From Mesostigma viride (Eukaryota; Streptophyta; Mesostigmatophyceae; Mesostigmatales; Mesostigmataceae), in contig RPFO01000026.1 of the NCBI GenBank assembly GCA_009746045.1, positions 131,501 to 195,500 on the forward strand: a DNA stretch of 64,000 nt, given 5' to 3'. The number at the start of each line of letters is the position of its first letter. Position 1 is the stretch's first letter. A model generated the notes under the pieces. It ran no database searches and was not told the DNA's origin. It saw only the letters and a program-made list of their open reading frames with translations. Position numbers and translations under genes: made by a program. This document shows, in pieces, positions 34,515-45,552 of the stretch.

Positions 34515-34769
34515 AATTTATTAATTAGTTAATTATTTACTCAAACACATGCTTTCATTGGGGAGGCGCGGAGCACCAGCTAGAGTGCTTTGAATCCCTG
34601 AGTGTGCACAGCGGGCACTCACTAGGGGGCAGAGCCCCCCCCCCTCCCTCATGCCACAGGATGATGCCACAGGGTGCACAATTATTATCGGACCTGTCGA
34701 AACGATCCGGCGGCATCCCGTGTGCGAGCAATCAAGCTTCGACATTACAGCAAAAGCATAGCGGGTGCA
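34515..34769 (-). mobile_element. ORF1-unit 3' end, variant 2, minus strand
   Basis: Reversed, it matches the variant-2 3' UTR at 13770-13931: a TTAAT-type tail, a degraded hairpin region, then GGAGCACC...AGTGCTTT...AATCCCTG. It is interrupted at 34770 by a LINE-B insertion whose target duplication is TAGCGGGTGCA (34759-34769 and 35118-35128). Confidence 0.7.
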
Positions 34770-35117
34770 TGATTGACAGGGAGAAATGGGCTGCCATCTG
34801 CGATAAGCACCTTCCCGAGGGGTATGCTCCTGTTTTCTCCCCACGGGCCCCGCGGCCCGTTGCTAGCCAGGGTAGAAGTCCGCAGGTGGAGGTTATTGGT
34901 CCTGAGGATAGCCGCTACACTACCGCCTCGTCTGCCATTACAGTAGAGGACAGCTCAGATGAGGATTACATCCCCATCTAGTGCTTAACGGTTGGGGGAT
35001 GATGCAGACGATATTTGTTTAAACTTTTGTGTAATTATTTTTCTAATGAGATTAGCATAGTAAGTACTCCGTGGCATGCCTTTGCGCATGACACGCAAGT
35101 ACTTACTTACTTACTTA
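34770..35117 (+). mobile_element. LINE-B 3' fragment with ORF2 C-terminus
   Basis: It codes for the C-terminal end of LINE-B ORF2 (MIDREKWAAICDKHLPEGY to DSSDEDYIPI, stop at 34979). The 110-bp 3' UTR and an ACTTACTTACTT tail follow. The 11-bp duplication TAGCGGGTGCA flanks it. Closely similar to the copies at 36868-37560 and 60034, so young. Confidence 0.9.
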
Positions 35118-35128
35118 TAGCGGGTGCA

Positions 35129-36343
35129 GCTAGGGCTAGCTGCCCCATGGTCCAGTGGCCACAGATAGGCTTGAAACTAGCTCATTCAGAGGCGCCGGTT
35201 TGGGAGAATATATACTAGGCCTCTCCTGGAGCCTCATGCAGGGTTGTTATTAGGTGCTCATGAAGAAGCTTGAGGCCATCACCGCCCACACCGAGGCCCT
35301 GGCCACACAGGTCCCAAAGCTAGCGGAGCAGACGGCCACCATTGCCTCCCAGCCACCCCGGCAGGATGCTGGTGACCTCCCGCTCTCCTATGCGGACCTG
35401 CTGCGGTCAGCGACCGCCTCCACCACCGACGCCATCGCCACGAAGCTCCAGGAGCTGGAGGACCACCGCCAGGCCCAGCAACGGGAGGTCACCGATCGCG
35501 CTCGCCGCGAGTGCCGAGTGGTGCTACGTCGCTTCCCCCAGAAGCCAGGTGAGACGTCAACCTCCCTTGCTGACGAGATCAAGAACCAGCTTCTTACCCT
35601 CATGGGCCTGGTAGGTGAGGTAGAACTGCGTGGGTGCCACCGCCTTCCCCACTCACGGGACAAGGCGGCCACCCCACCAGTCCTGCTCACCTTCCTCTCC
35701 CCTGAGGATAAGCAGCGGTTCCTCTCTCGTCGCAAGCGGTTGCACGACCTCACCTGGACGCTGGATGACGACCTAACCCCCGCTCAGCAACAGCAGCGAC
35801 GCGACCTGTGCCCGGAATACCTCCGCCATAAGCAGGACCCCCAGAAGCCCAAGGTGTACTGGAGGGGCGGGGACCTGATGATCAACCACAAGATGTGGAC
35901 GCCCCCAGCGGGCTAGAATAGCAATAGCCCTAGCTTGTAACCATTGGAGTCACTGCCGCTAAGGCAGCCATGCCTAGAATGTTTGCCTAGCTGTGCCAAC
36001 ACACCTAGTCACGTGCCGCCAACGCACGGTACACAACCAGCCATAGTCTTAGCCTAGTCCTAGTACAGCCATGCTACGCCGTGGCTATGTTCAGATTACT
36101 TGCCCACGCTATACTTGTTATGCTACGCTTACATGGGTCTTATTGCACCCACAGTTTGCCGGATCGTTAGCGTGTCCGTTTAGCTAACGCGCCCGATTGC
36201 AGCTGTGGCATGCCTTTGGCATGAAGGAGACTGGGGGTCTCTGCCCTTTCTCCTGTAGTGCACACACAGGGATTAAAAGCACTTCGGTGCTCCGTGACTC
36301 CCCAACGGGAGCATGAGTTTAATTAATTAATTAATTAATTATT
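35129..36343 (+). mobile_element. LINE ORF1 unit, variant 2, 5' truncated
   Basis: The ORF1 frame at 35254-35916 is followed by the same 3' UTR as the copy at 12198-13931, the CTCCCCAACGGGAG hairpin (36298) and a TTAATTAA tail. It carries no ORF2. The left boundary is uncertain. Confidence 0.7.
35254..35916 (+). CDS. LINE ORF1 protein, open frame, N-terminally truncated
   Basis: An uninterrupted frame of about 218 codons from ATG at 35260. It has an N-terminal helical region (MKKLEAITAHTEALA, then LQELEDHRQAQQREV) and an RRM-like half (PPVLLTFLSPEDKQRFLSRR, TLDDDLTPAQQQQRR, ending VYWRGG). Relative to the copy at 12690 it lacks the first 35 or so residues. The open frame suggests recent activity or selection on an RNA-binding partner of a LINE RT. 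Whether it is expressed is unknown. Confidence 0.6.
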   Translation: MLMKKLEAITAHTEALATQVPKLAEQTATIASQPPRQDAGDLPLSYADLLRSATASTTDAIATKLQELEDHRQAQQREVTDRARRECRVVLRRFPQKPGETSTSLADEIKNQLLTLMGLVGEVELRGCHRLPHSRDKAATPPVLLTFLSPEDKQRFLSRRKRLHDLTWTLDDDLTPAQQQQRRDLCPEYLRHKQDPQKPKVYWRGGDLMINHKMWTPPAG

Positions 36344-36365
36344 AGGGGCATACCCAGGCCGGGTT

Positions 36366-36490
36366 GATGCAGACGGGGGATGATGCAGACGATATTTGTT
36401 TAACTTTTGTGTAATTATTTTTCTAATGAGATTAGCATAGTACTCCGTGGCATGCCTTTGCGCATGACACGCAAGTACTTACTTACTTAC
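36366..36490 (+). mobile_element. LINE-B solo 3' end
   Basis: The 3' UTR only (GATGATGCAGACGATATTTG to an ACTT tail). Flanked by the 10-bp duplication AGGCCGGGTT (36356-36365, 36491-36500). Confidence 0.9.
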
Positions 36491-36867
36491 AGGCCGGGTT
36501 CACACACAAAGCCCCTTCGATATAATAATTATTCAGAAGGGAGTATATGTAGCACATATCCCGGAGAAGGGGTATATGGCTTATAATACACTCTGGGCTA
36601 CTTCCTGCAAGGGTATAGGGTGTAGTAAACTACACCTGCCATCTGGGTGCACAAAGTGCAACTGCACACCACTATGTATTCAGAAACCTACCTAAAGGCC
36701 CTGACATAGGGGGGAAGATCATCATGGCTAGTAGACAATGGCTAGAGCGGGGCATCTCAGCAGAGAACAGCTCTCTGCGTGGGTACAGCATAACTAGATA
36801 AAGCTGGGCATCATCTGGGGTGTGGCACATCATAGGCACAAATGTACATGGCTAAATAATGCTCTTG

Positions 36868-37560
36868 TAAGTAAGTAAGTAAGTACTTGCGTGTCATGCG
36901 CAAAGGCATTCCACGGAGTACTATGCTAATCTCATTAGAAAAATAATTACACAAAAGTTTAAACAAATATCGTCTGCATCATCCCCCAACCGTTAAGCAC
37001 TAGATGGGGATGTAATCCTCATCCGAGCTGTCCTCTACTGTAATGACAGACGAGGCGGTAGTGTAGCGGCTATCCTCAGGACCAATAACCTCCACGTGCG
37101 GACTTCTACCCTGGCTAGCAACGGGCCGCGGGGCCCGTGGGGAGAAAACAGGAGCATACCCCTCGGGAAGGTGCTTATCGCAGATGGCAGCCCAATTCTC
37201 CTTGTCAATCATGCGGGCGCGGAGTACGGATAGTCCCAGCAGCCCTGCATCTTGAAGCAGTTGTGTCACATAGGTCCGGGTCGCGCCGCGCCGGTGCCCG
37301 GCGCGCGCAAGTTTGCCAGTGGGTTGCGATGGGACAAGGGGACCCTGCCATAGGAGGAGGTGTCTACCTGGTTGGCCCGTCTTAACCCCCCGGCAGGGCC
37401 CACATCGGTATTCACCTGGTCGGTGCGGGCAAGATGGCCGGCAAAGAGGAGGCGGCGGTGTCGGATGGTATGGGTGACAAGGGGGAGCTCGCAGTAGAGC
37501 TCGGCCCGGGTGCGGCGTTCTTGGTAGCGGACGCCGAGGATATGACGGAGCATTCGAGTG
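36868..37560 (-). mobile_element. LINE-B insertion, 693 bp, minus strand
   Basis: It contains the ORF2 C-terminal part (ILGVRYQERRTRAELYCELP, HLARTDQVNTDVGPAGG, DSSDEDYIPI) and an ACTT-type tail. One indel shifts the frame near 37480. Flanked by the 10-bp duplication AATGCTCTTG (36858-36867, 37561-37570). Confidence 0.9.
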
Positions 37561-38072
37561 AATGCTCTTGAATCAACCAGTATAGTGCCTGTAGGAGGCG
37601 TACATGTACATGGCCACGGTCTATCTATTCTACACTACTACTGCTGTATTCCCTAAAGCTGGGGCGTCTGGAGTCGCTGGGGCCGCGGGGGTCGCATGCC
37701 AGGGCTTGTGGCAGATGTAGATGGTCGCCCCCTTTCAGTACACCGGCTGCCCCACCTTGGTCTGCCCCGGAGCTGGAGGTAGGCGGCCGGTCGGCCGATA
37801 GCTCCCGTCGCCGTTGTTGCTGCGCCAGGGTCAAGTCGTCGTCAAGGGTGAAGTGAGTCTTCTCGAGCCGCTTGCGGCGTCTGAGAAAAGAAATCTTGTC
37901 CGCCGGGTTCTTGAAGGTGAGAAGGAGCGGGGGCGCCCCTGCCTTACCCCGTGCGCGGGGTAGGCGGTGGGCGACCAGCTCAATCTCACCAGTAAGGCCC
38001 ATGCGACCAAGCCGGCTAGGATTTCTCTCTCAAACGCACGTGCAAGCTCAGTAGCTTCTCGGAATTCTCACC

Positions 38073-38320
38073 GGAAGTAAGTAAGTAAGTAAGTACTTGC
38101 GTGTCATGCGCAAAGGCATGCCACAGAGTACTATGCTAATCTCATTAGAAAAATAATTACACAAGAGTTTAAACAAATATCGTCTGCATCATCCCCCAAC
38201 CGTTAAGCACTAGATGGGGATGTAATCCTCATCCGAGCTGTCCTCTATTGTAATGGCAGACGAGGCGGTAGTGTAGCGGCTATATCCTCAGGACCAATAA
38301 CTCAGGCTATCCTCAGGACC
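38073..38320 (-). mobile_element. LINE-B insertion, short, minus strand
   Basis: The last 50 or so codons of ORF2 plus the 3' UTR and tail. Its 5' end carries a small internal duplication (CTCAGGACCAATAACTCAGG). Flanked by AATTCTCACC (38063-38072, 38321-38330). Confidence 0.9.
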
Positions 38321-38468
38321 AATTCTCACCTTCCTATATGTCGAAGTTCTTGACGATCGATGACGTTGAGGCTGCGCTTGGCGAGCTCGGCCTCCTCGCG
38401 GAGGTCGAGCATCTGCTGCTGGAGCTGTGCTGCGACGGCGGAGGTGGTGGAGGTGGTGTGCTGCTTAA

Positions 38469-40166
38469 CCCCTAAATGGTCTGGCTGCCGATTTTCCGCC
38501 TAAAACTGAGTTACAGCCGACACGTCGGCCCCTTCTCGGGGGACCAAATGCCGCGAAAACTATTGAGAATTAGGAAACGTTTAGCTGAGAAGATCGAAAG
38601 TTTATAATTTTCCTCACAGCATGGTACTAGGGTTTGCATACTTCTGACAAAGTTATAGAGGTGTTCTGGCCGGTCAAAGTACAAGGGGTCAGGGTACTTT
38701 TTCACGTACAACGTGCATTCCGGAAAACGACGACCTGGCCATGGCGGCTTGCGCCCACGCATGGCATTTACGTTTGCGTTCGAATTTTCTGACCAAACTC
38801 AGGAAATTGATTTTATACGTCCTAAAGATGATACAGGCCAAGTTTTGGGTCGCGGGAATGCCATTTGATAGGTGTCGGCAGCGTTCTTGCTGGAAAAAAC
38901 TGCGATCAGGCCGGACGATAGAAACGTTGACAGCAATACCTTTCCGGCGTATTTTAAAGGATATATTGGTTTCTTTGTACTTTTTATGATACATAGTAGT
39001 CGTAAACGTGCAAGGGTGGCCAGAATTCGCCGAATCCAGCGACCATGCTGCACAACTTTGGTGTGCCGAAATGCGCCATTTTGCGGCCACCGCCTGGGCC
39101 AAGGTAACGCCATCTATGCCTGGTAAAGCTTAAGCATCGTTTTCATATCGATGTTTGACGTTTATATATACGTTTTAGCTTGTGTAGCACATTCTTTTTG
39201 CATTATTCATGCTCTTTCTTGACCCTGGCCTGGCCCCTTTCTAAAACACCCTTCTTAGATGCTTCCCTCAGTCAGTTGACCTGCCACAGGGTGATGGTGA
39301 TAAGTTTTAGAGGCTGTATGGGTTTGAATACCTCCATATATGTTTGTTATACATTTCCCACACACATATTGCATGAGTGTGAGGCAGTTGGCTGGTCTCT
39401 GTGGCATCATCAAGCATGTAACCGGTGAGTAGAAGCTTCCCATTGTCAGCATGTGCCACCAGGTGTGCTGGCCATCACCTGGCAAGCTATAGCAGCTTAG
39501 GCCTAGTTTATCCTTGCTAGGGCAAGCTGAAATAGGCTTAAAATCACTAGTTTGTTGGTGGCTGCCTCCTAGAATGCATGCCTTGCGTAGGGTATCCGTA
39601 CCACGTTACCTACGTGCATGGACAAGGTGGCACCTGCACATAGGTGCCATGTAAGGGCAGTGTGATGATGCAGTTATGTTTCCCCATCATTGTGGAAGGG
39701 AAATGTATTGTGTGGCATAGTTGGGGGCCATATTAGTAGGTATTAGTAGGTAGTATGCCCACTCCTACCCCCTTGGTTGCTTTTTACCAACGGTACCCCT
39801 ATGGGCTGTACTGGGTGTAACTGCTGGTATACCCACCCAAATGATGACCCCAATGGCTCAAACTGTTCAGCAACTAATTGTTTATCATCCCTGAAGTGGT
39901 AGGTGCCTAGCTCTTACAACATAACTCAAAATGCACATTCTACCAAAAATGAAAACGCTCGTCTTGACCCCCCTGACTTTGACGGCAGTTATACATGGCC
40001 TACCCTGCATATATGTAAGGTTGTGATATACCAACCCGAAGGGCAACTCATGGACATGCTTGGCCCCCAAGGACAGCCATTGGATATGGGTGGGTTGGAT
40101 GGCATCTGGTTTGCAAAATTGTGAAGTTACAGCCGATGCATCGGCAGTATTTCTGCCCATTTAGGG
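38469..40166 (+). mobile_element. piggyBac-like non-autonomous DNA transposon, copy 1
   Basis: 1698 bp bounded by TTAA (38465-38468, 40167-40170). The termini are inverted CCCCTAAATGG, each followed by a subterminal palindrome (GCCGACACGTCGGC on the left, GCCGATGCATCGGC on the right). A TTAA duplication with CCC-type termini is the signature of the piggyBac superfamily. The longest open frames are about 80-140 codons and none looks like a DDE transposase, so it is probably non-autonomous. An extra TTAA follows the right duplication. Confidence 0.8.
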
Positions 40167-42183
40167 GTTAATTAAGCATGTCCGCCGGCCCAGGTCGGGA
40201 TGGGAGGAGCATCGCCAGCCAGGCCAGCTGGGGCTGGCTTGCGGCAATGTCCTTCACCGCCTGGGCGGTGAGGCCTGCAGTGTTTTGCAGGACCTCCGGC
40301 GAGGGCGATGGCATTGTCACTTGAGGCGCTGGTTGATGTCGCGGAGCTGGGCGGTGATGGAGTCGGTGGAGGCGGAGGGGGGGGGGGAGGTGGCTCAGGC
40401 GAGTCCTGAGGGTGGCGGTGGCGGTGGGGATGGTGGGGAGCTCAGCAGCCAGCGTGCAGCCCACACTCCACAGCTGCCACATCGATCTGCAGCTAGGGGC
40501 GTCACGTGCGCCTGTGAGATGGCTTCTTGGAGGTGGTGGAGGAAGGTGGCTTCGGTCAAGGGGGGGGTGGCCAAGAGGTCCACAGCAGCGCGCTGAAGGA
40601 TGGAAAAGAGGGCGGCGAGCTGAAGGCGCGGTCGGGGCCAGCCAGCGCCAAGCATGGTCAGGTCCGCGGTGCTGAAACTGGCCGTCAGACTGGCTGCGGA
40701 AGCAATTATGGCGTTGGAGGCGCTGGCACACTGACAGGTCAAGAAGGAAGGCGTACGACCCATAAAACACGAGCTCCAGTACATCCTGATGTGTGGCATA
40801 ATATCGAAATAGCCGCGGATCTGTGGACGTCGAAGGTGGAAAATAACCTGTCAACGTCAAAGTCGTGCTCGGACCAGCTAGGTTCGGTTGGGCGACTGCG
40901 CTTTGGGTCAGGCGATGCAGAAGGCGAGGCATTAAAACCGGGAGGGTTCGAGGCGACCACCAGTGCGCGACTAGTGTCACCGCTGCCTTCCTGACCTGAG
41001 GGCGAAGCTGCAGCCGGAGCTAGCTGCAGACGTATTTTCATGGCTTAGCGCAGCCGCCAGGCTGCGTTGCGTCGAGGAGCGTTTGCTCGTCATATATTGC
41101 GTAATAGCTTCGGAAAATTATATCAGCGTGTGCGTCTTAGAAAGACGTGTCGATTGTGATAGTCACAGCCGAATTAGTTAGGTGCCCAAACGTGAAAGTT
41201 ATGAGCTCCGCCGTCAGCCATGGCTACCTCGTGGCTCGTGGCTTGAGCCTAGCCATAATTAATTAATTAATTAATTAGGAACGTAACTCCGTTGGGAGTA
41301 TATCTGTAGCACATAGCCCAGAGAAGGGGCATATGAGCATAGTACATTCTAAGCTACTTCCTGCAAGGGTGGGAATGTAAACAACACTTGCTCTATAGCT
41401 AGGTGCACTAGGGCACCTGCACCACCCAGAGTCTTGGGCAACACCCAGCTAAGGGGAGCCCGTCATAGGTGGGGAAGATCAGCATAGCTATACAAGAGCT
41501 AGAGGCGGGGCATCTCAGCAGAGAACAGCTCTCTGCATGGGCACAGCATAACTAAATAAAGCTAGGCCGCCTAGCTTTACTCCAGATGATGATCATCTGG
41601 AGTGTGGCACATCATAGGCACACATCGGTACATGGCTAAATAGTGCTCGGGGAATCAGCTGGTATAATGCCTGTAGGAGGCGTATATGTACATGGCCACG
41701 GTCTATCTATTCTATACACTACTACTGCTGTATTCCCTAAAGCTGGGGCGTCTGGAGTCGCTGGGGCCGCGGGAGTCGCATCATGCCAGGGCTTGAGGCC
41801 GACGTAGATGGCCGCCCCCTTCCAGTACACCGGCTGCCCTGCCTTAGTCTGCCAGAGCAAGAGGTTAAGGTCGGCCATAGCTCCTGTCGCCGTTGTTGCT
41901 GCGCCAGGGTCAAGTCGTCGTCCACGGTGAAGGGAGTGTTCTCGAGCCGCTTGCGGCATCTGAGAAACGAAATCTTGTCGGATGGGCTCTCAAAGATGAG
42001 AAGAAGCGGAGGCGCCCCTGCCTTACCCCGCGCGCGGGGGGGGCGGTGGGCGGTCAGCTTAATCTCACCCAGAAGGCCCATGCGATCAAGGATTTTGCTC
42101 TCAAACGCACGTGCAAGCTTCTCGGAATTCTCACCTTCCTCCATGTCGAAGTTCTTGAGTATGGCGTTGAGGCAGCGCTTGGC

Positions 42184-42333
42184 ATTACATCCCCATCTAG
42201 TGCTTAACGGTTGGGGGATGATGCAGACGATATTTGTTTAAACTTTTGTGTAATTATTTTTCTAATGAGATTAGCATAGTACTCCGTGGCATGCCTTTGC
42301 GCATGACACGCAAGTACTTACTTACTTACTTAC
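42184..42333 (+). mobile_element. LINE-B solo 3' end
   Basis: Starts in ATTACATCCCCATCTAG (the ORF2 stop region) and ends in an ACTT tail. Flanked by AGCGCTTGGC (42174-42183, 42334-42343). Confidence 0.9.
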
Positions 42334-42448
42334 AGCGCTTGGCGAGCTCAGAGCTGGGCCTCCTCGCGGAGCTAGGTCAAGCGTCTGCCGCTGAAGCTGG
42401 GCTGCGACGGCGGAGGTGGTGGAGCTAGGTACGTGGTGTGTATCTTAA

Positions 42449-44147
42449 CCCCTAAATGGGCAGAAATACTGCCGATGCATCGGCTGTAACTTCACAATTT
42501 TGCAAACCAGATGCCATCCAACCCACCCATATCCAATGGCTGTCCTTGGGGGCCAAGCATGTCCATGAGTTGCCCTTCGGGTTGGTATATCACAACCTTA
42601 CATATATGCAGGGTAGGCCATGTATAACTGCCGTCAAAGTCAGGGGGGTCAAGACGAGCGTTTTCATTTTTGGTAGAATGTGCATTTTGAATTATGTTGT
42701 AAGAGCTAGGCACCTACCACTTCAGGGATGATAAACAATTAGTTGCTGAACAGTTTGAGCCATTGGGGTCATCATTTGGGTGGGTATACCAGCAGTTACA
42801 CCCAGTACAGCCCATAGGGGTACCGTTGGTAAAAAGCAACCAAGGGGGTAGGAGTGGGCATACTACCTACTAATACCTACTAATATGGCCCCCAACCATG
42901 CCACACAATACATTTCCCTTCCACAATGATGGGGAAACATAACTGCATCATCACACTGCCCTTACATGGCACCTGTGTGCAGGTGCCACCTTGTCCATGC
43001 ACGTAGGTAACGTGGTACGGATACCCTACGCAAGGCATGCATTCTAGGAGGCAGCCACCAACAAACTAGTGATGTTAAGCCTATTTCAGCTTGCCCTAGC
43101 AAGGATAAACTAGGCCTAAGCTGCTATAGCTTGCCAGGTGATGGCCAGCACACCTGGTGGCACATGCTGACAATGGGAAGCTTCTACTCACCGGTTACAT
43201 GCTTGATGATGCCACAGAGACCAGCCAACTGCCTCACACTCATGCAATATGTGTGTGGGAAATGTATAAGAAACATATATGGAGGTATTCAAACCCATAC
43301 AGCCTCTAAAACTTATCACCATCACCCTGTGGCAGGTCAACTGACTGAGGGAAGCATCTAAGAAGGGTGTTTTAGAAAGGGGCCAGGCCAGGGTCAAGAA
43401 AGAGCATGAATAATGCAAAAAGAATGTGCTACACAAGCTAGAACGTATATATAAACGTCAAACATCGATAGGAAAACGATGATTAAGCTTTACCAGGCAT
43501 GGATGGCGTTACCTTGGCCCAGGCGGTGGCCGCAAAATGGCGCATTTCGGCACACCAAAGTTGTGCAGCATGGTCGCTGGATTCGGCGATTTCTGGCCAC
43601 CCTTGCACGTTTACGACTACTATGTATCATAAAAAGTACAAAGAAACCAATATATCCTTTAAAATACGCCGGAAAGGTATTGCTGTCAACGTTTCTATCG
43701 TCCGGCCTGATCGCAGTTTTTTCCAGCAAGAACGCTGCCGACACCTATCAAATGGCATTCCCGCGACCCAAAACTTGGCCTGTATCATCTTTAGGACGTA
43801 TAAAATCAATTTCCTGAGTTTGGTCAGAAAATTCGAACGAAAACGTAAATGCCATGCGTGGGCGCAAGCCGCCATGGCCAGGTCGTCGTTTTCCGGAATG
43901 CACGTTGTACGTGAAAAAGTACCCTGACCCCTTGTACTTTGACCGGCCAGAACACCTCTATAACTTTGTCAGAAGTATGCAAACCCTAGTACCATGCTGT
44001 GAGGAAAATTATAAACTTTCGATCTTCTCAGCTAAACGTTTCCTAATTCTCAATAGTTTTCGCGGCATTTGGTCCCCCGAGAAGGGGCCGACGTGTCGGC
44101 TGTAACTCAGTTTTAGGCGGAAAATCGGCAGCCAGACCATTTAGGGG
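42449..44147 (-). mobile_element. piggyBac-like non-autonomous DNA transposon, copy 2
   Basis: 1699 bp, inverted relative to copy 1 and nearly identical to it. Flanked by TTAA (42445-42448, 44148-44151). Same termini and subterminal palindromes. It sits at the equivalent TTAA of the host ORF1 unit. Confidence 0.8.
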
Positions 44148-45244
44148 TTAAGCATATGTCAGCCCAGGTCGTGATGGGAGGAGCATCGCCGGCCAGGCCG
44201 GCCAGCAGGGGCTGGCTTGGCGGCAATGTCCTTCACTGCCTGGGCGGTGAGGCCTGCGGTGTTCTGCAGGACCTCGATAGCGATGGCATTGTCCTTAAGA
44301 CGCTGGTCGATGTCGCGGAGCTGGGCGGTGATGGAGTCGGTGGAGGCGGAGGGGGGGGGGGGGGTGGAGGCGAGGCCGGGTGGCCGGCGGTGGCGGTGGG
44401 GATGGTGGGGAGCTCAGCAGCCAGCGTGCATGCAACCCACAGCTGCCACATCTGCAGCAATGGGCGTCACGTGCTGTGAGAGGGCGGCGTGGAGGTGGTG
44501 GACGAAGGTGGATTCGGTAATGGGGGCGGGGTGCAGAAGGTCCTCGGCCGAGCGCTTAGTAAGGGTAAAGAGAGCTGGGAGCTGAAGGCGGGGGCGAGAC
44601 CAGCCGGCCAGGATGGTCGACGAGTCTGATACGCGGTGGGAAAACCGGCCGTCAGCTCCGTTGCGGAAAAACTGGGTGTTGAAATGGAGTTGCTGGCACA
44701 GGGCCAGCAGTGAGGCGTGTGACCCGTAAAACACGAGCTCCAGTATCCTGATGTGTGGCATAATATCGAAATAGCCGGGTCTGTGGACGTCGAAGGTGGA
44801 AAATAACCTGTCATGCAACGTCAAAGTCGTGCTCAGACCAGCTAGGTTCGGTTGGGCGACTGCGCTTTGGGTCAGGCGATGCAGAGGGCGAGGCATTAAG
44901 CCCGGGAGGGTTCGGGGCGACCACCAGTGCGCGACTAGTGTCACCACTGCCTTCCGGCCCTGATGGCGAAGCTGCAGCCGGAGCTGCAGACGTATTTTCA
45001 TAGCCGAGCGCAGCCGCCAGGCTGCGTTGCGTCGAGGAGCGTTTGCTTGTCATATATTGCGTAATAGCTTCGGAAAATTATATCAGCATGTGCGTCGTAG
45101 AAAGACGCGTCGATTGTGATAATCACGGCTAAATTCGGTGCCCAAACGTGAAAGTTATGAGCTCCGCCGTCAGCCATGGCTACCTCGTGGCTCGTGGCTC
45201 GTGGCTCGTGGCTCGTGGATCGTGGATCGTGGCTCGTGGCCCAG

Positions 45245-45362
45245 CCATTGCCTAGCCATAATAATCTTCCACCCCATGCCGGGCCTTCTAGGTATTATGA
45301 TACATCATGGTGGTGCAGGTGCACCTTGTGCACCCAGAGTAGGTGGCGGTTTACATCCCCCA
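45245..45362 (+). mobile_element. ORF1-unit 3' UTR fragment, left part
   Basis: Matches the variant-1 3' UTR at 8380-8510 (CATCATGGTGGTGCAGG, GCACCTTGTGCACCCAGAG). The matching right part continues at 46312-46416 after two LINE insertions. Confidence 0.65.
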
Positions 45363-45542
45363 TTGCAGTAGAGGACAGCTCGGATGAGGATTACATCCCC
45401 ATGCATCTAGTGCTTAATGGTTGGGGAATGATGCCGACGATATTTGTTTAAACTTTTGCGTAATTATTTTTTCTAATGAGATTAGCATAGTACTCCGTAG
45501 CATGCCTTTGCGCATGACACGCAAGTACTTACTTACTTACTT
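45363..45542 (+). mobile_element. LINE-B insertion, 180 bp
   Basis: The end of ORF2 (EDSSDEDYIPM), the 3' UTR and an ACTT tail. Flanked by ACATCCCCCA (45353-45362, 45543-45552). Confidence 0.85.
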
Positions 45543-45552
45543 ACATCCCCCA

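Larger units (their letters stand above)
36501..41245 (-). mobile_element. LINE ORF1 unit, variant 1, minus strand, with three insertions
   Basis: Reading leftward: the 5' end near 41245 (ATGGCTGACGGCGGAGCTCA from 41221), ORF1 N-terminal part (41041-40180), interruption by a piggyBac-like element, ORF1 RRM-like part (38460-37625), then the 3' UTR to a degraded tail near 36525. Two LINE-B copies are inserted (36868-37560, 38073-38320). ORF1 is broken by several frame changes. No ORF2 anywhere in the unit. Confidence 0.75.
41259..45240 (-). mobile_element. LINE ORF1 unit, variant 1, minus strand, full length with two insertions
   Basis: 5' end: a run of CTCGTGG heptamers (about 45184-45240) and ATGGCTGACGGCGGAGCTCA (from 45177). 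ORF1 starts at about 45053 (MTSKRSSTQRSLAAALGYE, then DPKRSRP) and continues to 44160, is interrupted by a piggyBac-like element, and resumes from 42440 to 41740. The 3' UTR ends with the ACTCCGTTGGGAG hairpin and a TTAATTAA tail (41258-41278). A LINE-B 3' end sits at 42184-42333. No ORF2. The tail abuts the 5' end of the neighbouring unit, a head-to-tail pair. Confidence 0.8.

Noticed and set aside
38469-40166. Transposase gene in the TTAA-flanked element
   Set aside because: The open frames (70-140 codons, present in both copies) show no DDE-type motif, and several overlap on opposite strands.
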